Part shown: positions 8,919 to 18,862 of the stretch, one piece after another | Layout of the letters: every line of letters begins with the position of its first letter | Position numbering within the stretch: position 1 is the first letter of the stretch | From: Acidobacteriota bacterium | GTDB taxonomy: Bacteria > Acidobacteriota > Terriglobia > Bryobacterales > Bryobacteraceae | Direction: 5' to 3' | DNA length: 64,000 nucleotides | Assembly (NCBI GenBank): GCA_025353165.1 | Contig: JANXRE010000106.1 | Location: forward strand, 20,428 to 84,427 | Program-made: the position numbers and the translations under genes | The notes under the pieces: model-generated | The model's input: only the letters and a program-made list of their open reading frames with translations | Database searches by the model: none | What the model was told of the DNA's origin: nothing

Positions 8919-10037
8919 ATGTATATCGACGGCAAAGTCGTCGTAGTGACGGGTGGAGGCCACGGCATCGGACGCGCACTGTGCCGCCGCTTTGCGGTGG
9001 AAGGCGCTCACGGCGTGGTAGTCGCCGATATCGACGCCGATGCGGCCCGTAGGGTAGCATCCGAAACCGGAGGACTGGCGGTGGCGGCGGATGTCGCAAA
9101 CGAAGCGGACATGCACCGGCTGGTGGGGCTGGCGAACAACGCGTTCGGCCAGATCGATCTCTTCTGCTCCAACGCCGGCATCGCCGTGGACGGCGGGCCG
9201 GAGGTTCCCGATTTCGATTGGGACCGCATCTGGCACGTGAACGTGATGGGCCACGTGTATGCCACCCGGGCGGTGCTGCCGCAGATGCTGGCCCGCGGAG
9301 AGGGCTATCTGCTGCAAACCGTCTCGGCCGCCGGACTCCTTTCGCAGATCGGGTCGGCACCCTATTCCGTGACAAAACACGCGGCGCTTGGTTTCGCCGA
9401 ATGGCTGTCCATCACGTACTATGACGCGGGCATCCGCGTCTCGGCGCTCTGCCCTCAGGGGGTGAAGACCGATATGCTACTCGATTCGGGCGCCGGCGCG
9501 GGCCACTTCCTCACGGAAGGCGCGCTCGAACCGGAACAGGTCGCGGATTCCGTCTTGCAAGGACTGGCCCAAGAGCGGTTCCTCATCCTTCCGCATCCCG
9601 AAGTCGCCACCTACTTCCAGCGCAAGGCGTCCGACTACGACCGGTGGCTGCGCGGCATGCGCCGCTTGCAGCAGCGCCTGATGGAGTCGAATATGCTACC
9701 TTCGCTGAAGGCGAAAGTCGTGAGCACCACAATGCAGCAACCCGTTTGGAATTTTGAACAGGAGCCCTGGGACAGGCCGCACGACGAGACCGACGTCAAC
9801 CTGCGCGCTTACTTCGACCGGATGCGGGACGAGAAGATGCTGCAGTATCGCCCCGAGTGGACGGACGAACAAGTCGTCGAGTGGGACGGGAATTTCAAGC
9901 TTGACGACGAAGCCGCTCCGGCGGAGTTGATGCTCGGCTGTTCCGAGCGCGAAGTGTTCCTGGAAGAGTATCGTCAAGTGCTCGATCAGGCCATCGCTTA
10001 CCGGTCCCGCGTTAGAACTGATACTCAACCGGCGTGA
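8919..10037 (+). CDS. SDR oxidoreductase with a C-terminal extension
   Basis: A 372-residue short-chain dehydrogenase. Residues 1-250 form the Rossmann domain with the nucleotide motif [10 protein letters not shown], the NAG motif ([11 protein letters not shown]) and the catalytic YSVTK. The Asp after beta-2 (VVVADIDAD) favours NAD(H). Classical SDRs end near residue 250-280. Here about 110 further residues follow, starting with helical [11 protein letters not shown] and then an acidic, Trp-rich segment (about 275-340) that I cannot assign; it is hydrophilic with no membrane segment. Substrate unknown. The 3' end overlaps the convergent DinB-like gene by 26 bp. Confidence 0.88.
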   Translation: MYIDGKVVVVTGGGHGIGRALCRRFAVEGAHGVVVADIDADAARRVASETGGLAVAADVANEADMHRLVGLANNAFGQIDLFCSNAGIAVDGGPEVPDFDWDRIWHVNVMGHVYATRAVLPQMLARGEGYLLQTVSAAGLLSQIGSAPYSVTKHAALGFAEWLSITYYDAGIRVSALCPQGVKTDMLLDSGAGAGHFLTEGALEPEQVADSVLQGLAQERFLILPHPEVATYFQRKASDYDRWLRGMRRLQQRLMESNMLPSLKAKVVSTTMQQPVWNFEQEPWDRPHDETDVNLRAYFDRMRDEKMLQYRPEWTDEQVVEWDGNFKLDDEAAPAELMLGCSEREVFLEEYRQVLDQAIAYRSRVRTDTQPA

Positions 10038-10518
10038 TGCCCTTGGCCCGCAGATACATCTCGGCTGCCGCCCGATGATGTGTCGCGTGATTGAGGAGAC
10101 CCACGAGCAGTTCCAGACCGGTCATGGCGCCTTCGGAGCTGCTGTACGACTTTGCCAGTTGCGCGGCCGTCATTCTCGCAACCTTTTCGATCGAGGCGTC
10201 AAACGACTTCTTCACAAAGGCCATGACATCCGCTTTTTTCAGCGAGGCCGGTTCTCCGGGATTCGGCTTCTGTCCCAGGATTGGCGAGATAAAGTACTCC
10301 GACCCCTGAGCCAGGTGCACCATCTGCTGGGCAAAGCTCATCTGGGGCGGGGTGAGCTTGAAATCGTAGCTCGACTCCGGCATCTGGTCCGCTACTTTCA
10401 GAGTGAAGTCGCGCGACGTTTGCATGTGTTTTACGAATGCGGCTGCGACATCGGTTTGCCCGAATAGGGGCGCGCCAAGCGCCGCAATGAGGAGCACCAG
10501 ACAAGAAGATCTCAGCAC
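10012..10518 (-). CDS. Secreted DinB-like four-helix protein
   Basis: A 168-residue protein with signal peptide ([20 protein letters not shown]) followed by a DinB/YfiT-type four-helix bundle: the [20 protein letters not shown] helix, [15 protein letters not shown], and the C-terminal [18 protein letters not shown]. These supply the spaced His residues that usually bind a metal in this fold. The start was placed at GTG 10516-10518 because a strong AGGGAGG Shine-Dalgarno sits about 5 nt upstream and the signal peptide begins there. DinB-like proteins are often thiol-dependent transferases or stress proteins; an exported version is common in this phylum but of unknown role. It overlaps the convergent SDR. 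Confidence 0.82.
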   Translation of the reverse strand: MLRSSCLVLLIAALGAPLFGQTDVAAAFVKHMQTSRDFTLKVADQMPESSYDFKLTPPQMSFAQQMVHLAQGSEYFISPILGQKPNPGEPASLKKADVMAFVKKSFDASIEKVARMTAAQLAKSYSSSEGAMTGLELLVGLLNHATHHRAAAEMYLRAKGITPVEYQF

Positions 10519-10541
10519 ACCAACCTCCCTTTCCCAGTCAG

Positions 10542-11429
10542 TCAATACTCGCACAACTCGCTGTGGACCGAGTACGCCTTTACGGCTTTCTTCGGTCCTT
10601 GCGCGTTGTGACACTCCAGGCAAATCGGTCCCGTGAGCACGCGGCGGTGCTTGTCGGTTGAGTTGGCGTGTAATCGGTGACAGCTCAGACAGGTCGTATC
10701 ACCGCCGTTCACGGCCACGTCGCGGACGTTGATCCAGATGTGGCGATCGCCCGGGTTCGTATTCGCATCGCCGGCCATCGCCCAGTTCACTTCGTAGTCC
10801 TTGAACAGGTTGTCGCCGGGAACGAAGTTGTTCGGATAAGGCAGGCCGGTGGACCGCGACCGCCCGCCCCGCAAGTGGCACTGGGCGCAGGTGGACGTAA
10901 TCGCCAGCACGTCCGATCGCCGCTTCTTCGAAAGGAAGATCAGCGAGACATCGCCCGAGTGATCCAGGTCAACGACGCCGTGGCAGGTGTAGCAGTCCAG
11001 GCCGACCTCCCGGAAGGTCTTGGACTCGGCGTCGATGCCAGTGGTGTGGCATCCGGCGCAACGGTTTTCGAACTTGCCCTTCTGCCAGTCCGGCTTGGCC
11101 ACGTCTTTGAGGTCGAACTTGCCGTAGCCGTCCTTGCGGAGGAAACGGATATGATTCCGGCTGCCCATGGTGTGGGTTGTGCCGTCGCCGTTTTTCAGAA
11201 GCGCGATCAGTTCCGGAGCGTCCTCGCGCTGGCGCACCGTCAGGCCGTGCGAGTTCTTCTGCCAGCCCGGACCGATGTTATTCCGGTGGCAAAACAGGCA
11301 CTCGTCGCCCTGGACGAAATCGGGCACCGGCTGTCCGGCGTGCGTGGATCCCCAGGCGGCGGGATCGCGCGTTTCCTGGGCCGAAGCGATCAGGGCAAGA
11401 CTACTTAGGAGCCATGCGAATCGCGCCAT
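10542..11429 (-). CDS. Periplasmic hexahaem c-type cytochrome
   Basis: A 295-residue exported protein ([18 protein letters not shown]) with six CxxCH haem sites in order: CLFCH, CAGCH, CYTCH, CAQCH, CLSCH and CLECH. Spacing is irregular, as in multihaem electron-transfer or nitrite-reductase-like cytochromes, but no catalytic signature was recognised. It is the last gene of the coupled eda-VOC-SDR cluster, and its start lies 29 bp inside the upstream SDR gene. The ATG at 11427-11429 is the only one that gives a signal peptide. It probably passes electrons in the periplasm; partner unknown. Confidence 0.88.
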   Translation of the reverse strand: MARFAWLLSSLALIASAQETRDPAAWGSTHAGQPVPDFVQGDECLFCHRNNIGPGWQKNSHGLTVRQREDAPELIALLKNGDGTTHTMGSRNHIRFLRKDGYGKFDLKDVAKPDWQKGKFENRCAGCHTTGIDAESKTFREVGLDCYTCHGVVDLDHSGDVSLIFLSKKRRSDVLAITSTCAQCHLRGGRSRSTGLPYPNNFVPGDNLFKDYEVNWAMAGDANTNPGDRHIWINVRDVAVNGGDTTCLSCHRLHANSTDKHRRVLTGPICLECHNAQGPKKAVKAYSVHSELCEY

Positions 11430-12153
11430 CGAGACGAATCACCTCGCCGTTCAGCATCGGGTTCTCGACGATGTGCCGCGCCAGCGCCGCGTATTCCTCG
11501 GGGCGTCCCAGCCGCGACGGGAACGGCACCTGCGCGCCCAGCGACGCCTTCAGTTCCTCGGGCATCCCGGCCATCATCGGCGTTTCAAAGATTCCCGGCG
11601 CGATCGTCATCACGCGAATTCCGAGCTTCGCAAGATCGCGGGCCATGGGCAGGGTCATCCCGGCCACGCCGGCCTTGGAAGACGCGTATGCCGTTTGTCC
11701 GATCTGGCCGTCGAACGCCGCCACCGAGGCTGTGTTGACGATCACGCCGCGCTCGCCGTTCTCGTCGGGCTGATTCCGCGACATCGCGTGGGCGGCCAGC
11801 CTCGCCACGTTAAACGTGCCGATCAGGTTCACCCGGATGACTCGCTCAAACCAATCGAGCGGCGCCGGACCTTCCTTGCTGATCGTCCTATGCGCGGGCG
11901 CGATGCCGGCGCAGTTGATCGCGACGTGTAGAGCCGGGACGTCCTTTAGCGCGCGCTCGACCGACGGGCCGTCGCTCACATCGGCGCGGTAGAATTCGGC
12001 GTGTCCCACTTCCTCGCAGATCGCCATCGCGGCAGACTCGTTGAGATCGAGAATCACCGCGCGCGCGCCCGCCGATACCGCCATGCGCACGCAGGCCGCT
12101 CCCAGACCCGAAGCGCCTCCCGTAACCAGCACCGTCTTGCCGTGAAGATTCAT
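11401..12153 (-). CDS. SDR, 3-hydroxyacyl-CoA dehydrogenase type-II-like
   Basis: A 250-residue classical SDR with cofactor motif [10 protein letters not shown], the Asp after beta-2 (AVILDLN, NAD preference), NCAGIAP, catalytic Ser in [10 protein letters not shown] and YASSK, and a C-terminal [10 protein letters not shown] like that of human HSD17B10-type enzymes. These oxidise short or branched 3-hydroxyacyl-CoA in beta-oxidation, and other alcohols. It overlaps the double-VOC gene upstream by ATGA and the cytochrome gene downstream by 29 bp. Since the operon also holds KDPG aldolase, a sugar-acid substrate cannot be excluded. Confidence 0.88.
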   Translation of the reverse strand: MNLHGKTVLVTGGASGLGAACVRMAVSAGARAVILDLNESAAMAICEEVGHAEFYRADVSDGPSVERALKDVPALHVAINCAGIAPAHRTISKEGPAPLDWFERVIRVNLIGTFNVARLAAHAMSRNQPDENGERGVIVNTASVAAFDGQIGQTAYASSKAGVAGMTLPMARDLAKLGIRVMTIAPGIFETPMMAGMPEELKASLGAQVPFPSRLGRPEEYAALARHIVENPMLNGEVIRLDGAIRMAPK

Positions 12154-13046
12154 GGTTTCTTTGCGTGGCCTTCCACTAATTCGATCCAGATCCGGTCGGG
12201 GCCTTCGATGAAGGCGATCTTCGTTCCCCCCGTGATGGTCCGGACCCCTTCGAGCACGTTCACCCCTTCGCTCCGCACGCGGTCGAGAGTGGCGGGCAGA
12301 TCATCGACGCTGAATCCGATGTGATCGATCACGCGGCCGCGGGTGGCGTCGAAGGATTTCCGATTCTTCCACAGATCGGGCCACTGCGCTCGCGCGTACT
12401 CCACCGGGTAAATGATCATGCTCACGTGGTCCGCCTGCAGGAAGGACGCCGGCCCGACCGGAAAATCGCGGTCCATCGTGTGATAGATCTGCGGCTTGGT
12501 CTGCTTGCCGCGGACCTGGATTCCCAGGTGCTTCTGGTACCACTCGCCCGCCGCAATCGGATCCTCGCTGAGCATGTGCACGTGTCCGAAATGGTGGTGG
12601 CTGGCCGTGTTCAGCTCGATGAGTTCATGGCTGGGACCCTCCACGTAAGCGAAGAAGAACTGCCCCGGTTGGCGCCCGGCGAGATCGCTGATATCCGTGA
12701 TCGGAGTTTCAAACTTCGTTCCCGACGCGACCTGCTTCTCGCACTCCGCCTGCATGTCCTCCGCGCCCCAGCCCATGTGCCAGATGGCCGACGTGATCTC
12801 GTTTGGCGGCGGAGCGCTCGCCTTTTTGAACAGCACCCAACTCTTGTATGCCCACACGCCGTCCACGCCCGCAAACTCGCCCTTCTCCGCTTCGAATTTG
12901 CCGGTGTAGAACTTGACGGAGGCCTTGGGGTCCGTCGAGTTTACGTGCACATGATGAAAATGGGCAACGGGCGGCGGCGCGGCGGGTTTGTCCTGACCGA
13001 GCCCCAGCAGCCCCAGTATCGCGAGCCAGTAAATCCCCCAGCTCAT
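12150..13046 (-). CDS. Exported two-module VOC (glyoxalase-fold) protein
   Basis: A 298-residue protein with a hydrophobic N-terminus ([16 protein letters not shown]) and two tandem vicinal-oxygen-chelate modules. Module 1 begins [20 protein letters not shown] (about 30-145) and module 2 begins [19 protein letters not shown] (about 160-290). His and Glu ligands are visible at HHVHV, HELIEL, DHIGF and IWIELVEG, consistent with one or two metal sites. The start at 13046 gives both the signal-like segment and the ATGA overlap with eda. The reaction is unknown; VOC enzymes include dioxygenases, lyases and epimerases. Confidence 0.82.
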   Translation of the reverse strand: MSWGIYWLAILGLLGLGQDKPAAPPPVAHFHHVHVNSTDPKASVKFYTGKFEAEKGEFAGVDGVWAYKSWVLFKKASAPPPNEITSAIWHMGWGAEDMQAECEKQVASGTKFETPITDISDLAGRQPGQFFFAYVEGPSHELIELNTASHHHFGHVHMLSEDPIAAGEWYQKHLGIQVRGKQTKPQIYHTMDRDFPVGPASFLQADHVSMIIYPVEYARAQWPDLWKNRKSFDATRGRVIDHIGFSVDDLPATLDRVRSEGVNVLEGVRTITGGTKIAFIEGPDRIWIELVEGHAKKP

Positions 13047-13699
13047 TTCATCTCGCTCCGTACGGTTCTCACGATCTCCAAGTACTGCTTTGCGCGCTGT
13101 TCGAAGACGTCGTAGCGGCCTTCCCGGATCGACTTCGCATCCACCAGTTCGCCTCCGACCGCGACGGCGCAAGCGCCAGCCCGCAGAAAATCAGCCGCGG
13201 TGTCGAGGTTCACGCCGCCGGTCGGGATCATCTCAATTTGCGGGAACGGGGCTTTGAGCGCCTGGATGTACTTCGCGCCCCCGACCGCGCTGCACGGGAA
13301 AATCTTCACGGCGTCGGCGCCCGCTTCCCACGCGGTCAGAACTTCGGTGGGCGTGAGCGCTCCGGGGAAAATCGGTTTCGAATACCGCCTCGCCATCTCA
13401 ATGGTGGCGGTGTTCAGCGCGGGAGTGACGAAGAATTGCGCCCCGGCGAGCATGCAGGAGCGCGCCGTGGCCGGATCCAGAACGGTTCCCGCGCCGAGTA
13501 CGATGGAATCGCCGAACTGGTCCGCGACCTTCTCCAGGGCGTGAATGGCTCCGGGGACGGTCATGGTGATCTCGGCGGCGCGAATACCGCCGCGATGAAT
13601 GGCCTCTATGGACCGGATCGCCGACTCCGCGCTGGAGGTCCGGATGACGGGAACGACACCGATGTCGAAGATCAGGGACAGGATTGCCTGTTTATCCAT
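13043..13699 (-). CDS. eda: KDPG/KHG aldolase
   Basis: A 218-residue class I aldolase that splits 2-keto-3-deoxy-6-phosphogluconate, and often 4-hydroxy-2-oxoglutarate, to pyruvate in the Entner-Doudoroff or hexuronate pathway. Key residues are in place: catalytic Glu43 in AAEITM, the GAGTV phosphate/pyruvate loop at 69-73, Schiff-base Lys132 in ADAVKIFP, and the GGVNLDTAADFLRAGA loop. Length is normal. It leads a four-gene coupled operon. TACTAT lies 7 nt before the ATG inside an 11-bp perfect palindrome at 13705-13715 (CGATAGTATCG), which could be both promoter element and operator. Confidence 0.92.
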   Translation of the reverse strand: MDKQAILSLIFDIGVVPVIRTSSAESAIRSIEAIHRGGIRAAEITMTVPGAIHALEKVADQFGDSIVLGAGTVLDPATARSCMLAGAQFFVTPALNTATIEMARRYSKPIFPGALTPTEVLTAWEAGADAVKIFPCSAVGGAKYIQALKAPFPQIEMIPTGGVNLDTAADFLRAGACAVAVGGELVDAKSIREGRYDVFEQRAKQYLEIVRTVRSEMK

Positions 13700-13717
13700 C
13701 CCTTCGATAGTATCGCG

Positions 13718-14032
13718 CTACCGGGTGAAGAGATCGATCTGCGTAGCCTTCAGGTTGGCCCCTTCGTTTTTCCCTTGCGCGACGATTCGGAAGTTGGCCT
13801 TCACGTCATCGGCCTTGCTTTCCTTGCCGTCGAGCGTCAACTTGGTGCTGGCATCGTAAATAACGTTATGCGACACCATGCGGTTCAGCTTGGTGTGCAT
13901 CGTGATGGTCATCGTGCTCTTATTGATATCGATGACGCGGCCGGAAAGCTTGGCCAGCTTCTCCTGGGCGACGGCCACTCCGGCGGCAACGCCGAGCGAA
14001 AGCGCAAACGTAAGAAACGTCCTTCTTTGCAT
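13718..14032 (-). CDS. Small exported DUF5666-like beta protein
   Basis: A 104-residue protein with a signal peptide (MQRRTFLTFALSLGVAAG, ending around VAVAQ) and a short beta-rich mature part: a SGRVIDINKSTMTITM strand pair, then VIYDASTKLTLDGKES and FRIVAQGKNEGANLKATQI. This is the pattern of DUF5666/OB-like secreted proteins abundant in Acidobacteriota. Function unknown. An AGGAGAA Shine-Dalgarno lies about 8 nt before the ATG, so the start is secure. It lies between the eda operon and the PQQ dehydrogenase and is probably transcribed alone. Confidence 0.72.
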   Translation of the reverse strand: MQRRTFLTFALSLGVAAGVAVAQEKLAKLSGRVIDINKSTMTITMHTKLNRMVSHNVIYDASTKLTLDGKESKADDVKANFRIVAQGKNEGANLKATQIDLFTR

Positions 14033-14107
14033 GTAAGCGTTCTCCTGTCTAAGTAGTTACGGCTGCAAAAGACTTCATCACATTTGCAGCGTGAAGTCCA
14101 GAGGATC

Positions 14108-16096
14108 TCACTTCCCGGCCGCCGCCTTGTTTCTCTGCGTGACTACGAACGCAAGAATCGCATCCACCTCTTCGGGGCCGATCCATTCCTTTAAGGCCGG
14201 CATTCCCGCGCTGGCGTAGGAGCCTTCCAGAACGATCTTTGGGTACGAGCGCAAGACAGCCTCGCTCGAATAGCGCAGATCCCGAATCGCACCGCCGGAG
14301 TAGGCGCCGAATCCGTGACAGACGGAGCACCAGCGCGCATACAGCACCGCGCCCTTGGGCACGATCTTCGGATCGGCATCCGACGCGAAGAGTGCGGGCG
14401 GAGGAGGAGGCGGAGGAGGCGCGGGAAGCGTCGTTTTGCCATCCAGCGCGAAGGTCAGCAACCGCCCTGGAACTCCGCCGTCCTTCGTCGCTCGACCGCC
14501 GATCAGCGCAAACGAGCCACCCCACCCCGCGAGCACCGACACGTACTGCTTGCCTTTCACCGTGAAGGTGGCAGGCGCCGCCATCACGCCCGTGCCGACC
14601 GGCATCTCCCATTTTTTCTCGCCGGTTTCGGCGTCGTAGGCGACGAAGCGGCCATCAGCGGTTCCCTCGAACACGAGATTGCCGGCGGTGGCCAGCGTGC
14701 CTCCGTTCCAGTAGCTCGGGTAAGGAACGCTCCAGCGCGCGCTCTGCCGGACGGGATCCCAGGCCAGCAGCATGCCGGGAGTGATGGGCAGCGGATCGGC
14801 CGTCGGAAGAGCCATGGTGGCGAGATTCCACGTGCCCGGCAGGAATTTGAACCGCGTGTCGCGGATGTACGGGAATCCGGTCTCCTGCGCGGGGATGTAG
14901 ACGAGACCGGTGCCCGGATGGAAGCTCATCGCCTGCCAGTTATGGCCGCCCAGCGGGCCGGGCTGCTGGATGAAGCCCATGGCCGGCTGCCGGGCCGACG
15001 GGTTCTCCACCGGCCTTCCGGTTTTGAGATCGACTTCCTTGGCCCAGTTGACGGTGACGAACGGCTTGGCCGAAAGCAGCTCGCCGGTGGCCCGGTCGAG
15101 CACGTAAAAGAAGCCGTTTTTCGGCGCTTGCATCAAGACTTTGCGCGGCTTGCCGCCGATTTCCAGCGTCGCCAGGATCATCTGCTGCGCGGCGGTGTAA
15201 TCCCAACTGTCGCCGGGGGTGGTCTGGTAATGCCAGACGAGCTCGCCGGTATCCGGCCGCAAAGCCAGAATCGAAGACAAGTACAGGTTGTCGCCGCCGC
15301 CCGGGCTTCGCGTCTTCCAGTCCCAGGGCGAGCCGTTGCCCGCGCCGACGTACAGGAGGTCGAGCTCGGGATCGTAGGACAGCGAGTCCCAGACGGTGCC
15401 GCCTCCGCCGTGTTTCCACCATTCGCCCGTCCATGTTTTCGCCGCCTTCTCGAGCGCGGGGGATTCGAATGGTTGGGAGGGATCGCCGGGGACGGTGTAG
15501 AATCTCCAGGCCAGCTTGCCGGTTTCGGCGTCGTAGGCGGAGACGTATCCGCGGACTCCGTATTCCGCGCCGCCGTTGCCGATGATGACCTTGCCCTTGA
15601 CGATCCGCGGCGCGCCGGTGATGGTGTACGGCTGGTTCTTGTCGGTGGTCTGCACCTGCCAGAGCGGAATCCCGTTCGCGGCGTTCAGCGCGGCCAGCCG
15701 GCCGTCGAGCGTTCCGACGTACACGCGGTTTCGGTAGAACGCCACTCCGCGGTTTACTACGTCGCAGCACGCCTTTTGGCCCCAGGCGTGGGAGACCTCG
15801 GGATCCCAACGCCAGAGGCGCTTACCCGTGACTGCGTTCACGGCGTAAACGACGCTCCAACTCCCGGTGACGTACATCACTCCGTCGATGACGATGGGGG
15901 TGGCCTCGAGACCGCGGCGCGTCTCCATGTCGAGATACCAGGCGAGCCCGAGGCGGGAAACGTTCCCGGCGTGGATTTCCTTCAGCGGACTGTACCGGGT
16001 CTCGGCGTAATCCAGGCCGTGCAAGGGCCAATCCCCGACGCCCTGCGCGAAGGTTAGGGAGGAAAGCAGTGTGAGCGATATCGTGAGGCGGTACAC
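14108..16096 (-). CDS. PQQ-dependent quinohaemoprotein alcohol dehydrogenase
   Basis: A 662-residue exported enzyme: signal peptide ([17 protein letters not shown]), an eight-bladed PQQ propeller (about 25-540) and a C-terminal cytochrome c domain with CSVCH (Cys590, Cys593, His594). The adjacent cysteines Cys110-Cys111 are the vicinal disulphide typical of methanol/ethanol-type PQQ dehydrogenases. The GGGGTVWDS and GAGNGSPW loops are propeller features. Propeller and cytochrome are joined by a linker with a run of eight prolines. It would oxidise primary alcohols or aldehydes in the periplasm and pass electrons to the respiratory chain. The GTG at 16094-16096 begins the signal peptide. Confidence 0.92.
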   Translation of the reverse strand: MYRLTISLTLLSSLTFAQGVGDWPLHGLDYAETRYSPLKEIHAGNVSRLGLAWYLDMETRRGLEATPIVIDGVMYVTGSWSVVYAVNAVTGKRLWRWDPEVSHAWGQKACCDVVNRGVAFYRNRVYVGTLDGRLAALNAANGIPLWQVQTTDKNQPYTITGAPRIVKGKVIIGNGGAEYGVRGYVSAYDAETGKLAWRFYTVPGDPSQPFESPALEKAAKTWTGEWWKHGGGGTVWDSLSYDPELDLLYVGAGNGSPWDWKTRSPGGGDNLYLSSILALRPDTGELVWHYQTTPGDSWDYTAAQQMILATLEIGGKPRKVLMQAPKNGFFYVLDRATGELLSAKPFVTVNWAKEVDLKTGRPVENPSARQPAMGFIQQPGPLGGHNWQAMSFHPGTGLVYIPAQETGFPYIRDTRFKFLPGTWNLATMALPTADPLPITPGMLLAWDPVRQSARWSVPYPSYWNGGTLATAGNLVFEGTADGRFVAYDAETGEKKWEMPVGTGVMAAPATFTVKGKQYVSVLAGWGGSFALIGGRATKDGGVPGRLLTFALDGKTTLPAPPPPPPPPALFASDADPKIVPKGAVLYARWCSVCHGFGAYSGGAIRDLRYSSEAVLRSYPKIVLEGSYASAGMPALKEWIGPEEVDAILAFVVTQRNKAAAGK

Positions 16097-16127
16097 TTGA
16101 CCGCCTATTATACGCGCGGCTGATAAT
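16097..16127 (+). promoter_or_regulatory. Putative promoter of the glycosyltransferase gene
   Basis: TTGACC, 19-nt spacer, GATAAT (both five of six). It ends 8 nt before the TTG at 16136. The spacer is long, and the element overlaps the divergent promoter, so the two would compete. Confidence 0.42.
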
Positions 16128-16135
16128 CTTGTAAC
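16107..16135 (-). promoter_or_regulatory. Promoter of the PQQ dehydrogenase gene
   Basis: Minus-strand GTTACA, 17-nt spacer, perfect TATAAT. The -10 ends 10 nt before the GTG at 16096, so the leader would be about 3-5 nt, too short for a Shine-Dalgarno. It is interleaved with the opposing glycosyltransferase promoter. Confidence 0.6.
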
Positions 16136-17257
16136 TTGAGACCCGTTCCCGTGCTGTTCACCGTTCGCGAGCTGCACCATGGCGGCATCGAGCGGGATGT
16201 CGCGAAGATTGCGATGCACCTCGACCGGACGCGCTGGGAGCCGCATGTCGCATCGTTCCACGCGACCGGAATGCGGTACGACGAGCTGCGCGCCGCGGGC
16301 GTTCCCTACCTGCATATTCCCCTGACGTCGATCGCGTCGAAGATGGCTCTGTCGTCAGCGTTGAGGATGCGGCGATACATCCGCGAGCACGGCATTGTGC
16401 TGATGCACGCCTGGGACAACAGCGCGACATTCTCGGTTCCAGTCGCGCGGGCCGCCGGCGTACGTGTCGCGCTGAAGAGCCAGTTGAGCTATCGCAGCCT
16501 GACCGATCCCCACAGCCGCCGGATGGTCCGCCTAACGGACCGGCTGGTGCATGGCATCGTGGTGAATTGCGAGGCCATGCGCCGCCACCTGGTAGACGAT
16601 GAAAGATATCCGGCGGATCGGATTGCGCTGTGCTACAACGGCGTCGATACCGTGCAGTTCTTTCCTCGCGCGGAACCGCGGATGGAAGCGCTTGCGGACG
16701 CTTCCCTGGTGATCGGCACTCTTTGCGTGCTGCGTCCGGAGAAGGCGCTCGATCTGGTGCAGGAAGCGTTTGCGCGGGTGCGGCGCTTGAAGCCGGGGAT
16801 GAAACTCATGATGGTTGGCAGCGGGCCGGAACTGCCGCGGCTGAAGGCGAACGCGAAACGGTTGGGGATTGAGGATTCGAATCTGTTCTTCCCGACCACG
16901 CCGGAAGTTCCGCGTTTTCTGCGCTCGATGGACATCTTCGTGCTCTCGTCGAAATCGGAAGCTTTCTCGAACTCCCTGTTGGAAGCCATCGCCTGCGGCT
17001 GCTGCGGCGTCGGGTCGCGGGTCGGCGGCACGCCCGAGATGCTGGGCGAGAACGAGCGGGGCCTGTTATTCCGGTCGGGCGACGCGGGCGATCTGGAGGC
17101 GTGCCTCGAGCGTCTGATCCGCAACGACGAACTGCGGCGCGAATTGGCATCGAGGGGCGCCGAGTTCGCGCGGACCCAGCTCAGCATTGAGCGCGCCTGC
17201 GAGAGCATCGGCGCAATTTACGAACAATGGCTGGGGCTACGAGGCGGGAGCGGGTAG
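16136..17257 (+). CDS. GT4-family glycosyltransferase
   Basis: A 373-residue GT-B fold enzyme. The N-terminal acceptor domain carries the [14 protein letters not shown] glycine-rich loop. The C-terminal donor domain has the [11 protein letters not shown] junction, [15 protein letters not shown] and the nucleotide-sugar signature [17 protein letters not shown] (retaining GT4, E-x7-E type). It probably transfers a sugar to lipopolysaccharide or another cell-surface glycan at the inner membrane. The start is TTG at 16136; a GTG at 16151 is the alternative, and neither has a Shine-Dalgarno. Its last 21 bp overlap the convergent cytochrome b gene. Confidence 0.88.
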   Translation: MRPVPVLFTVRELHHGGIERDVAKIAMHLDRTRWEPHVASFHATGMRYDELRAAGVPYLHIPLTSIASKMALSSALRMRRYIREHGIVLMHAWDNSATFSVPVARAAGVRVALKSQLSYRSLTDPHSRRMVRLTDRLVHGIVVNCEAMRRHLVDDERYPADRIALCYNGVDTVQFFPRAEPRMEALADASLVIGTLCVLRPEKALDLVQEAFARVRRLKPGMKLMMVGSGPELPRLKANAKRLGIEDSNLFFPTTPEVPRFLRSMDIFVLSSKSEAFSNSLLEAIACGCCGVGSRVGGTPEMLGENERGLLFRSGDAGDLEACLERLIRNDELRRELASRGAEFARTQLSIERACESIGAIYEQWLGLRGGSG

Positions 17258-18862
17258 ATTTAGAAGATAGGTGGTGATGGCCTCGAGATCCGTCGCGCTG
17301 AAATTGTAGGGGGGCATGATGGAGCTCGGTGAAGTTTTTTGCGGATTCGCGAAGTTCTCGACGACCCACGCCCGATCGCGGCGGGAAACGAGGCCGTTGA
17401 GAACCGGCCCGACCCGCATACCAACCCCGTTCACCTGGTGGCAGGCGGAGCACCGGAAACGCTGATAAACCATCGCGCCGTCCACGGCAAATCGTGGGGC
17501 CGATTGCAGGGCCTCGCTGTTCTTCGGATTGAGCTTCAACAGGAACGCCGCCAGCGAATTCAACTGCGAGTTACTCAACTGGATGGATGGCATGGAACTG
17601 CCGGGCACAAGTTGTTGAGGCCGCTTGAAGTGTTCGATCATCCAGGCGGCGTTGTGCCGGATCGCGGCTTTCGTGAGGTCGGGGCCCACGCCGGCCTTTC
17701 CCGGCGGATGGCAGCTTGCGCAGTTTTCAGCGCGGAAATAGCCGATGCCCGCCAGTTCTTCCGGCGACAGTTCCTGCCACGTTTCCGGGCCGGTGGTATC
17801 GACGGCGATCTCCGTGCTTTTCGGCGTAGTCAACGCGGCGGTAACTGTCAACGCGCCCCAACCCGCGAACGCCAGCAACACCACACCCATTGCAGCGAAA
17901 CGCCGCGACACTCGAACCGCCTTGCTGCGATCGAGGAAAGGCACCAGGAACAGCAGCACAATGGCAAGGTTCGGCAGGACTAAGCTGCCGAGTAGTTCAA
18001 GAGGCCCCTCGAACAACTTCAAAGCCTGAAACAGAAACAGAAAATACCATTCCGGGCGGGGAATATACGCAGTGTCGGTCGGGTCGGCGAGGCGTTCGAG
18101 CGGCACGCGCACAGCGACGGCGGCCACGAACAAGATGATAAAAGCAATGAAGATCGCGACGGTATCGCGATAAGCTTGCTCGGGGAAGAATTTCTTGCGC
18201 TCGACCTCGCCCGGTTCCGGCATGACGCCGTGCTTTCGCACGAGGTAAACGTGCAGCCCGATGACCGCCGTCATCAGCGGTGGCAAGATCAGCACGTGAA
18301 GCCCGAAAAACCGCGCGAAGGTGACGACTCCGATTTCGCCGTCGCTACCGAGCAGGCGCGAAAAGTAAGGACCGAGGAACGGAACCGAGCCGGCGATCTG
18401 CGTGACAACAACGGTTCCCCAGTACGCACGTTGATCCCACGGGAGCAAATACCCCGTCAGGCCGAATCCCAGGGTGATGACGAGCAGAACGCAACCGGCC
18501 ATCCAGGTGGCTTCGCGTGGCTTTTTGTAGGTCCCCCAGACAAACACTTGCACCATATGAAGCACCACAACCACCACCATCATGCTGGCGCCCCAGTAGT
18601 GCAGGCCGCGCATGAGCTTGCCGGCGGTCAGTTCGGTCATGATGTAGCGGACGCTGTTGTAGGCATCGCCCGGAGTCGGGGCGTAGTTGAACGCGAGCAA
18701 AATTCCGGTGAACGCCTGCACAAGAAAGGAAAACAACGCGACGCTTCCGAGCACGTGACGCCAGCCCGACGACGCGGGAATCTCCTCGTACAGGAAACTG
18801 CGAAGGGCGGACTCGAGCCCGGTACGGTGCTCAATCCAGTCGACAATCCGCTGGACGGTCAT
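17237..18862 (-). CDS. Cytochrome b fused to two cytochrome c domains (bc complex)
   Basis: A 541-residue fusion. Residues 1-350 are cytochrome b with about eight membrane helices and the four haem-b His positions (HVLGSV and HYWGAS/VLHMVQ, later GLHVLIL and GLHVYLV). The PEWYFLF motif at the quinol site confirms a b6f/bc-type subunit. The C-terminus adds two c-type haems: CASCH (Cys381/384, His385) and CSACH (Cys471/474, His475). With the Rieske protein upstream this makes a compact two-gene quinol:cytochrome c oxidoreductase in which the diheme part replaces cytochrome c1. The gene overlaps the Rieske gene by ATGA and the convergent glycosyltransferase by 21 bp. Confidence 0.93.
   Translation of the reverse strand: MTVQRIVDWIEHRTGLESALRSFLYEEIPASSGWRHVLGSVALFSFLVQAFTGILLAFNYAPTPGDAYNSVRYIMTELTAGKLMRGLHYWGASMMVVVVVLHMVQVFVWGTYKKPREATWMAGCVLLVITLGFGLTGYLLPWDQRAYWGTVVVTQIAGSVPFLGPYFSRLLGSDGEIGVVTFARFFGLHVLILPPLMTAVIGLHVYLVRKHGVMPEPGEVERKKFFPEQAYRDTVAIFIAFIILFVAAVAVRVPLERLADPTDTAYIPRPEWYFLFLFQALKLFEGPLELLGSLVLPNLAIVLLFLVPFLDRSKAVRVSRRFAAMGVVLLAFAGWGALTVTAALTTPKSTEIAVDTTGPETWQELSPEELAGIGYFRAENCASCHPPGKAGVGPDLTKAAIRHNAAWMIEHFKRPQQLVPGSSMPSIQLSNSQLNSLAAFLLKLNPKNSEALQSAPRFAVDGAMVYQRFRCSACHQVNGVGMRVGPVLNGLVSRRDRAWVVENFANPQKTSPSSIMPPYNFSATDLEAITTYLLNLPAPAS

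Noticed and set aside
14315..16057. A 580-codon plus-strand frame opposite the PQQ dehydrogenase
   Set aside because: High GC removes stops antisense to real genes. The sense frame has all family motifs; the antisense translation has none.
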